From Ruegeria sp. AD91A (GTDB taxonomy: Bacteria; Pseudomonadota; Alphaproteobacteria; Rhodobacterales; Rhodobacteraceae), in the NCBI RefSeq assembly GCF_003443535.1, contig NZ_CP031946.1, forward strand, positions 2,622,501 through 2,686,500: 64,000 nucleotides of DNA, in the 5' to 3' direction. Each line of letters opens with the position of its first letter. Position 1 is the stretch's first letter. Below, in pieces: positions 27,864-34,140 of this stretch. Below the pieces are notes generated by a model, which was not told the origin of the DNA, did no database searches, and saw only the letters and a program-made list of their open reading frames with translations. The translations under genes and the position numbers were made by a program.

Positions 27864-27940
27864 TGAATTGCGCCAATCAAATGAACCGGACAGTTGACGC
27901 CATCCTGCGGATAACCGATTGATTTATATGGTCGAACGCC

Positions 27941-28201
27941 ATGGTCTGCCAGATCAATCCATTGATCGGCAGGCTTTTCCGTATCAGCGCGTCGCTGCAA
28001 GACCACCAGTTCGCGACCCTGTATTCAGCAGGGCCCAAATACGCATGCGTTCCTGCCGTCACGCAGGGTTGGTGGAAAGAGTTTCCTTCGCGCCATTTGT
28101 GCAACAAAGCCGACAGCATTGCGCAGGCGATCAGATTTGCAATACACGAACGTCCTGCATGGACCGGATCGTGGCCAGATCCTGCTCGTAAAGATCTGTA
28201 A
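27941..28201 (+). CDS. Possible small protein of unknown function
   Basis: This 86-codon frame encodes a plausible globular stretch (QFATLYSAGPKYACVPAV, then WWKEFPSRHLCNKADSIA) with amino-acid composition unlike a random frame. It has no good ribosome binding site, and its 3' end overlaps the convergent minus-strand gene by 71 bases. It may be a genuine small gene, or the remains of one whose true end is earlier. No family was recognised. Confidence 0.35.
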   Translation: MVCQINPLIGRLFRISASLQDHQFATLYSAGPKYACVPAVTQGWWKEFPSRHLCNKADSIAQAIRFAIHERPAWTGSWPDPARKDL

Positions 28202-29006
28202 ACGCTTCAACTATGTCGGCATTCCAACCCGGCATATCGAGCTCTTCTTCGATCTGCTCCAGACGGGCGTATTCGTCCAAAATATTTGCCATCTCTTCAC
28301 GTCGGCTGGTCCGGTCAAGGGCGTCCCCTTTTCTCACGATGTCCAATACATGTCGTTGACCGGCCTCCGTCAAAAGTGAAGACAGGAATGCATATTCTTC
28401 ATGAAGTGGAGCCTCGTCAGGCAATCCGGATATAGCGCGGATAATATCTCCCCAAATAAGCGGGGAATTCTCGTGTTCCCACAAGGTGAGTTGAACCTGC
28501 GGGGCAAGATCCAGCAGGTCTTCGACCATACCAAGCCAACTGAGGCAGCTTAAATCGGTGCTGGCCAGTATGTCCTGACGATGATCTTCATGGATCGACG
28601 TAAGGATCTTTGGAATAAAAACCACGGGATTTACCAGCCCTGCAAATACTTCAACCTGCGCGCCGTCCAGCAGAGATTCTGTGTAAGCCGTTCTTTTCCC
28701 CGCAAACGGATAGATCTGCCCGTGTTGCAGCGCGGTGCGTCTGGGGCCAAAGAATTTGTCGCTCGACAAAATCACGCGGTCCAGGTTGGGATTGCCGGTT
28801 ACAAGCTCCGCCAAGCTGTTTGGTGTTTCTGCATCAGGTTGACCTTGCAAGATCGAGTCAGACACAACTTTGACGAATTGCCGGGACCGACGCGGCCCCA
28901 GAACAGCCGTTCGGTAATCCGCCAATATCCGCCTGTTCGCGCCAAGCGAGGACATCACCAGCCCTTCATCCGAAAAGGCAACACCAGCGTGGATAGCAAC
29001 CTGCAT
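28131..29006 (-). CDS. Conserved hypothetical cytoplasmic protein
   Basis: The 291-residue product starts MQVAIHAGVAFSDEGLV at 29006 after AAGGGAAACAAG; a longer frame upstream lacks a binding site. It has no signal peptide or membrane helix. The N-terminal pattern (a beta-strand, HAG, then a helix with small residues) followed by SDKFFGPRR and IPKILTSIHEDH recalls proteins with a nucleotide- or sulfate-binding fold, but no P-loop is present. The C-terminal third is acidic and helical. It sits next to tRNA-Thr, at the left edge of the island. Confidence 0.7.
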   Translation of the reverse strand: MQVAIHAGVAFSDEGLVMSSLGANRRILADYRTAVLGPRRSRQFVKVVSDSILQGQPDAETPNSLAELVTGNPNLDRVILSSDKFFGPRRTALQHGQIYPFAGKRTAYTESLLDGAQVEVFAGLVNPVVFIPKILTSIHEDHRQDILASTDLSCLSWLGMVEDLLDLAPQVQLTLWEHENSPLIWGDIIRAISGLPDEAPLHEEYAFLSSLLTEAGQRHVLDIVRKGDALDRTSRREEMANILDEYARLEQIEEELDMPGWNADIVEAFTDLYEQDLATIRSMQDVRVLQI

Positions 29007-29181
29007 CTTGTTTCCCTTAACCCTGGCTTTTCTGTATAGCCGCGTTCGCCACCTCTCGCGAGATCTCTGCTGCGAATGAGCCCAGCGTTTTTGCACGTTC
29101 TCAGGAAATCGGGCAATGTCTAAGTTAGGGGTAAAATTCAGACTTGCAGTCCACCGCCAGAGGAAGTAATCGACAGCCAGT

Positions 29182-29257
29182 GCCCCTATAGCTCAGCTGG
29201 TAGAGCAACTGATTTGTAATCAGTAGGTCCGCGGTTCGAGTCCGTGTGGGGGCACCA
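29182..29257 (+). tRNA. tRNA-Thr (anticodon TGT), island integration site
   Basis: A full cloverleaf is present. Acceptor GCCCCTA pairs with TGGGGGC, the anticodon loop is ATTTGTAAT with TGT, the T-loop is TTCGAGT, and CCA is encoded. Its 3' end is duplicated at 44.5 kb, so it served as the attachment site for the element to its right. The tRNA itself is intact. Confidence 0.95.
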
Positions 29258-29258
29258 T
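29243..29258. repeat. Proximal attachment repeat (tRNA-Thr 3' end)
   Basis: CGTGTGGGGGCACCAT covers the end of the T-arm, the acceptor 3' strand and CCA plus one base. It is identical to 44535-44550. Confidence 0.75.
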
Positions 29259-29813
29259 CATATCAATAACTTAGCCTGTATATACACTGGCCATGCACCG
29301 CCCTGTGCTACCCTCGTGCTACCTATGTGCGTTGCGAAACCCAGATTGGATAAACTGCGCGCGCATTGAAAACCCAGTTTCTCCAATCTGGCAGAGCCAA
29401 AAATAGCCAGAGAAAAAAGACAACTTGATTTGAAACTTGGCAGGTTTCGCCAACTGCATACTATACGCTAGCTCAATCAAATCCCTTGCTGGCCATACGC
29501 CATGCAATGTCAGTTTGCTATGCGCCTTCGGTTGGGGCAGAGCTGGCTTACGTTTGGGGCTTCTTGAATTTTGTTACAATCTTCCACGGTGAACGGGTTC
29601 TTTCGCCTTGTGTATGGGGCGGGGGGTCAAAAACTTTGATACCGGGTTAGTGACTTTACCCAAACACTGGATACTTCTCGCGCGGGCTAGGTTTACGTTG
29701 CGTCAGTACTTCCACTAGGCAATTAGGCATCGGCTGGAACTTGCAACTGGATGTTAGCTTCGGACTGGGTTACTCACTTTGCCAACAACCTTGCAAAAGA
29801 AAAAGGGTGAGCA
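29259..29813. other. Non-coding start of the island with a large hairpin
   Basis: No gene is supported in these 555 bases. The main structure is an inverted repeat: CCAGATTGGATAAACTG (29341-29357) faces its complement (29375-29391) with one mismatch and a 17-base loop. The direct repeat GTGCTACC occurs twice just before it. These may be recombination or transcription-control sites of the element. Confidence 0.55.
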
Positions 29814-30704
29814 ATGGCGTTGAGGGACCGAGCATACACTGTATTGATTACCGATGTAGACAACACATTGTTTGACTGGTTTCACGTCTGGCACGCCACT
29901 TTTCGCGCTATGCTGGATCAGATTATTGCCATATCAGGTTTCAGTGAAGCGGAGTTGCTTCCAGAAATTCGCAAAATCCACCAGCAACACGGCACGTCAG
30001 AGTATGCGTTTTTGATCGAAGCCATGCCCTCGCTGCGCCGACGTTTTCCTCACGACAATCTCTTAGAGGTCTTTAAACCTGCAATTGAGGCCTTCAGGTT
30101 CGTGCGCCGCAGAGAATTGAAGCTCTATGACGGGGTTGCGGACACTCTGAGAAAACTCAAGGAACAGGGCGTTCTGATTGTCGCTTACACTGAAAGCCAA
30201 TCATTTTATACATCTTATCGCTTTCGAAAGCTGAACCTAGATGGTCTTGTTGATTATCTTTATTCGCCCCCGGATCATGACTTTCCAGAAGGTCAATCTC
30301 TGCTTTCAATTAGATCCAAACCCGCGAGCGAATACAGTTTATCGCACACTGTGCATAGGAATACTCCAAAGGATGAGTTGAAACCAAACCCTGAGCTTCT
30401 TCTCGACATCATTGAGACGTTGGGTGCCCGCAAGCAGGACGTGTTGTATGTTGGTGATAGTAGGGTGAAGGATGTTGCGATGGCCCAGGACGCTGGGGTC
30501 AGCGATGTTTTGGCTGAATATGGCAGTTCTCACCTGAAGGAGGAATACCAATTACTGGTCAATGTAACGCACTGGACTGATGAAGATGTGCAACGCGAGA
30601 AATTAATTGGAGATCGTGAGGTGTCCCCCACCCACACGCTCAAGAATTCGTACTCCGAATTGCTGCAGCTTTTTCAATTTGAAGAATTCAGGATGAACAA
30701 ATGA
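29814..30704 (+). CDS. HAD-superfamily hydrolase coupled to a membrane protein
   Basis: The 296-residue enzyme carries all HAD motifs: nucleophile and acid in ITDVDNTLFDW (D14, D16), motif II threonine in AYTES (T126), motif III lysine in ELKPNPELL (K190) and motif IV in YVGDSRVKDVAMA (D215, D220). A helical cap lies at about 25-105. The C-terminal 65 residues (THWTDEDVQREKLIGDRE to the end) are an extra tail. The start at 29814 follows AAAAGGGTGAGCA. Its stop overlaps the start of the next gene (ATGA), so enzyme and membrane protein are made together. The substrate is unknown; phosphatase or nucleotidase activity is the usual guess. Confidence 0.85.
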   Translation: MALRDRAYTVLITDVDNTLFDWFHVWHATFRAMLDQIIAISGFSEAELLPEIRKIHQQHGTSEYAFLIEAMPSLRRRFPHDNLLEVFKPAIEAFRFVRRRELKLYDGVADTLRKLKEQGVLIVAYTESQSFYTSYRFRKLNLDGLVDYLYSPPDHDFPEGQSLLSIRSKPASEYSLSHTVHRNTPKDELKPNPELLLDIIETLGARKQDVLYVGDSRVKDVAMAQDAGVSDVLAEYGSSHLKEEYQLLVNVTHWTDEDVQREKLIGDREVSPTHTLKNSYSELLQLFQFEEFRMNK

Positions 30705-31282
30705 CCAAAGACATTGATGACAAAGACCTCGAAATCTGGAAAACGGTAGTGAGCGTCCAGATGCATTTTAATGATCTGGAACTTAGAATTCGAAATTTTG
30801 CAATATTATCTTTGGGTGCAACATTGACCGTCGCAGGTTACTCTTTAAGGGTTGGGAACAATGTAGTGCTTATGGGCAAGGATGTCCCGTTTGCGTCGAT
30901 AGCTTTGACAATCGGGACAATTGTTTGGCTTTGCTTCTGGTTCATGGATCGCCATTGGTATCACAGACTTCTTTTAGGCTCTGTGTATCACGGTATCGAC
31001 ATCGAAACACGTTACGCGAAGATGAGACCTTCGTTGAGCTTGTCTGCTTCAATCAAGAAACAAAGTCCAAACGAATTATTCGGTAGAGAATTGCGATCAA
31101 AGCACCGCCTTGATATTTTTTACTGGATAGTAGCGATTGTTCTACTGGTGGCGGCGCTTGCGCTGATTTCTGTCAGTTTCGCCGTTTTTGTCGCAATTAT
31201 TTCAATTGCCATTGGTTTAATTTACCTCTTTTTTGGTATGGGCTTCTTAAAAAAAGAAAATGCTGTTTCCTCAGGCAGTTGA
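30701..31282 (+). CDS. Four-helix membrane protein, partner of the HAD hydrolase
   Basis: The 193-residue product has a charged cytoplasmic N-terminus (about 1-30), two membrane helices (about 32-50 and 64-83), and a basic loop containing MDRHWYHRLLLGSVYHGIDI. A hydrophobic pair follows near 139-181, with a short tail. The layout of helix pairs around a helical soluble segment recalls two-TM and SLATT-type effector proteins of immune loci, but I see no diagnostic motif. Translational coupling to the HAD gene argues for a joint function at the membrane. Confidence 0.75.
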   Translation: MTKDIDDKDLEIWKTVVSVQMHFNDLELRIRNFAILSLGATLTVAGYSLRVGNNVVLMGKDVPFASIALTIGTIVWLCFWFMDRHWYHRLLLGSVYHGIDIETRYAKMRPSLSLSASIKKQSPNELFGRELRSKHRLDIFYWIVAIVLLVAALALISVSFAVFVAIISIAIGLIYLFFGMGFLKKENAVSSGS

Positions 31283-31392
31283 CATGGTGCAGCTGGCGTC
31301 AAGGCTACCCACAACGGATGAAGTTGCGGCGAAGCAGATAAGTGCAACAGCTGTATGTTTCACGGTTCCTTATTTCGCCAATCAAGATTTGC

Positions 31393-31830
31393 CTATCGGC
31401 AGTAGTTGGCCTGAGCCAACCGTGACCGAGCAGCCCGAGTTTCATATTTCTTGTACCGACCGCCTGAATACCGTGCGCAGTCAAGCGCGTAACCATTGGC
31501 AATCAATACAGCGGCCACATCTTCACTGTTCGCGTAGCAGACCCCGATCATGCGGTCATACGACCTTTCACCATTGAGTTCGCAGGTGACGTTTTTGCGG
31601 TGTACGATCTTGGACGTTGCAGCCTTGGCCTGTTGGCCTGCCTGTGTGCCTAGTTCCATGGCGTCAACGCCGTTAAGCCGGACTTTGACACCTGCAACCA
31701 GGATTGTGTCGCCGTCGATAGCTCGGGCTTTGCCTTCGATTGTTTGGCCAGCGGTGGCCATATTGCCTACCATCAGGGCAGCCGAAACTATTAACCAGAA
31801 CGACTTCTTCACGTCGAACTTCCTATTCAT
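31393..31830 (-). CDS. Exported thermonuclease-family (SNase-like) protein
   Basis: The 145-residue protein has a signal peptide (FWLIVSAALMVGNMATAG) and a staphylococcal-nuclease fold. Its segments include ARAIDGDTILVAGVKVRLNG (calcium and active-site strand), GQQAKAATSKI and ERSYDRMIGVCYA, followed by the final helix region. The arginines and acids used for catalysis appear to be present. Export suggests nutrient scavenging or attack on foreign DNA. It follows a small Cys/His-rich peptide gene on the same strand after 17 bases. Confidence 0.82.
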   Translation of the reverse strand: MNRKFDVKKSFWLIVSAALMVGNMATAGQTIEGKARAIDGDTILVAGVKVRLNGVDAMELGTQAGQQAKAATSKIVHRKNVTCELNGERSYDRMIGVCYANSEDVAAVLIANGYALDCARYSGGRYKKYETRAARSRLAQANYCR

Positions 31831-31847
31831 AAGGCCAACGCTCTACG

Positions 31848-32033
31848 TTAATGGCAGTGATACGGTTTTTTGCCAGCATGACAGCACTGACCCTGCGGAC
31901 TGTCTTTGCGGCACCCGCCACCGTGGGCCACATCTCTTGTTATGGAGAATGTAGGCTGGACCGGCTGTTTTGCATAAGCAGGCACGGCGAAGATCATGGT
32001 TGCAGTGCTGAATACTGTGAACAAGCTTTTCAT
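31848..32033 (-). CDS. Small exported Cys/His-rich peptide next to the nuclease
   Basis: The 61-residue product has a signal peptide (MKSLFTVFSTATMIFAVPAYA) and a mature part of about 40 residues ending GGCRKDSPQGQCCHAG and PYHCH. The clustered Cys and His could bind a metal or form disulfides. The start at 32033 is supported by GGAG at 9 bases; a start five codons upstream is less likely. Similar HCH-ending peptides are, as I recall, seen beside SNase genes, which suggests a functional partner, but no function is known to me. Confidence 0.7.
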   Translation of the reverse strand: MKSLFTVFSTATMIFAVPAYAKQPVQPTFSITRDVAHGGGCRKDSPQGQCCHAGKKPYHCH

Positions 32034-32616
32034 GTGAACAGTCTCCAAAATCCAATATATTACATCGGTTTAAATGGTGACTGTTTATCTATGCTGCTTG
32101 CTTTAGTCGGTCAGTGTTTTTCGATTTTCTGCCATATCTTAAATAGCGGTTCACATATTGAACGTCTTCTTTCGCAGGCAGCCGACGTAAAATGCAAACT
32201 GTACAACGACCGATTTGCGGCTAGAGCAGACCTCCTTTTTTTGATGATGCAGAATGTAAGATGTTAGGCTATTTCGCTGTTCGAGGTTGCACAGCGCGAA
32301 AAATTTTTGGCCTTTCGGCCGCGCGGCTCCAGCACAATTGCGGAGTCGTGCTGGAAAGTTGAGGCCCTTGCTCTCCCTAAAATTGGCAAATGTACAAAAC
32401 AATTTGACCGAATTTCGCATTCGGTAAGTGTCGACGAAGACTATGTCTCCTGCGTCAAACGTAGTTTTGCAGTGTCATAAAAGACGCCATCCGTAGGGCA
32501 GCCCGAACTTAGTTCGCAGCCCTGCTTGAGGACCTTGTGAAATCAGCGTTAGTTAATGTCGAAGGCGCGATTTCGGCCGCGCTGCTAAGACCAAAGAAAA
32601 AAGGAGTTTTGAACTT
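32034..32616. other. Non-coding spacer in the island
   Basis: No gene is supported. A short GGCC-TTTC-GGCC hairpin with an upstream T-run lies near 32308-32322. The rest is A/T-rich and must contain the promoters of the divergent peptide/nuclease pair and the exported protein. Confidence 0.5.
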
Positions 32617-33630
32617 ATGCGCATTATATCATTAATATCTGCTTGTCTCATCTCCACCGCGGCATCTGCAGAGTACATTCGGGGCAGTGACTATGGATTC
32701 AAGCTTTGGGAAGGTGCAGCATACACCGACGACGAGAGCGGTCAGTTCTCCCATTGCGTAGTTTCAGCGCCATACAAATCAGGTGATACCCTTCTAATTT
32801 CTTTTTCGAAGGATAAAACTTTGATAGTCGGCGTTGCAAACGACGATTTCAATTTTGACATCAATAAAAATATTCCCGTTACGATCTACGTGGATCGTAG
32901 GCAACCAATTTATGCAACGGCAATTCCTGTTTCATCGACAATGGTTACGCTGTCGATGCCGAACTTTGACCAGGCGATGCACTACATTCAGATGGGTCGA
33001 ACTATGAAGATCGACGGCCGTCAATTCTCAGGTATTTATGACCTCACTGGTACAAAGGTGGCGCTGGAGCGAACTTATAGCTGTGCAGCTAGCTACTATG
33101 ACTACGCAAGCGCACCGGTCCAACCGGACGCACCGGTCCAGCAGGAAGGATTGAGCAAAACCGCGCTGTTTCAAGTGGCCACCAATATGATCACTTCGAT
33201 TGACGTGTCAGATGCTAAATATTTGAGCGAAGCAGAAATAGAAAACTTGGGCTTTGGGGCGGCCTCGGTGTTTTGGCAGTCTGACGATCTTGGAATCCTG
33301 GCTGGCACACTAACGGCGCACCGACCGACTGGAGACTTAAGGGCAACTGATAGTCAGGATCTGGCGCTAATGTCGGATTTTTGCGAAGGCGATTTTGCCA
33401 GTTCATCGCAGAAGGTCTCGCATGTTGAAGGTGTAAGTCAGCGTGAACTGCGTGGAATTTGCCGTTTGGATGACAGTGAGACGCAAATAATCACGACAAA
33501 AACTGATATTGGTGAGCACACGCTCTACAATATTGTTTTTTTCCTCAACACTGAGAAGGCTGGCGAGGTGAAACGTGCAGAAGCGACCGGCAACATTGCA
33601 ATCCACGCTGCCAGCTACGCCATTGAGTGA
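32617..33630 (+). CDS. Exported protein of unknown function
   Basis: The 337-residue protein has a signal peptide (MRIISLISACLISTAASA). The first domain (about 20-155) is beta-rich with two cysteines (SHCVVSAPY and TYSCAASYY), resembling small invasion/stress-type exported proteins, although no motif is decisive. A Pro/Gln linker (APVQPDAPVQQ) leads to a second domain (about 185-337) with another cysteine pair (SDFCEGDF and RGICRLDD). AAGGAG lies 10 bases before the start. Confidence 0.72.
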   Translation: MRIISLISACLISTAASAEYIRGSDYGFKLWEGAAYTDDESGQFSHCVVSAPYKSGDTLLISFSKDKTLIVGVANDDFNFDINKNIPVTIYVDRRQPIYATAIPVSSTMVTLSMPNFDQAMHYIQMGRTMKIDGRQFSGIYDLTGTKVALERTYSCAASYYDYASAPVQPDAPVQQEGLSKTALFQVATNMITSIDVSDAKYLSEAEIENLGFGAASVFWQSDDLGILAGTLTAHRPTGDLRATDSQDLALMSDFCEGDFASSSQKVSHVEGVSQRELRGICRLDDSETQIITTKTDIGEHTLYNIVFFLNTEKAGEVKRAEATGNIAIHAASYAIE

Positions 33631-34140
33631 TCTAGTTAAAGGCACCTCTTATAGCCTTAGTGGCGAGTCATAAACCAATTGGGGAATGCGTTGACTGTCC
33701 CCAATTGTGTATTGACGGTCGCGCGCTCTGTTTTGAATAAGCGGTCCTTTTTGTCGTGGTTGAAAGTCTTTACGTGATGCTTCTTTCCTTGGCGCATATT
33801 TCACCGGAAGAATGCCCCCTTTGCAAGTTGTTCGTGAAAGCCCAAAGGGCCAGAACGATCCCACTTGCTCCAATATTCACTCCCTTGTTCAGGCGTTCTG
33901 ATTACTAAGTTGTCGGGAAACCTAAAAATGCAAATTCATCAGAGAGACGGCTGGGCTATGAGATCCCAATTTGGTCGTTGGCGACGTTGGCGACGTTGGC
34001 GACGTTGGGGAAAGTGGGGAGATCAGTGCCGTAACGAAAGCCGGGTCAGTTTGCAGTTCTCAAACTGATGACCGGTGAGGATACGTTAGCCTGTGAGAAA
34101 CTTGCAGTCCGCGGAGTGCAGTTGTCAGGAAAACTTTCGA
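33631..34140. other. Non-coding spacer with a 9-base tandem repeat
   Basis: No credible gene is present. The only structure is the tandem GTTGGCGAC array listed separately; short frames across it encode Trp/Arg-rich repeats and are not protein-like. Confidence 0.5.
33977..34003. repeat. Three tandem copies of GTTGGCGAC
   Basis: Three exact 9-base units lie in direct order, followed by a partial copy. The array is in a non-coding spacer between an exported protein gene and the large hydrolase gene. A slippage-prone minisatellite is the simplest reading. Confidence 0.85.

Noticed and set aside
33649..33873. 74-codon minus-strand frame in the island spacer
   Set aside because: It has no ribosome binding site, low-complexity basic composition and no neighbour logic.
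33977..34003. Tandem 9-base repeats considered as a CRISPR or iteron array
   Set aside because: The units are contiguous with no spacers, and three copies are too few. Simple slippage is enough to explain them.
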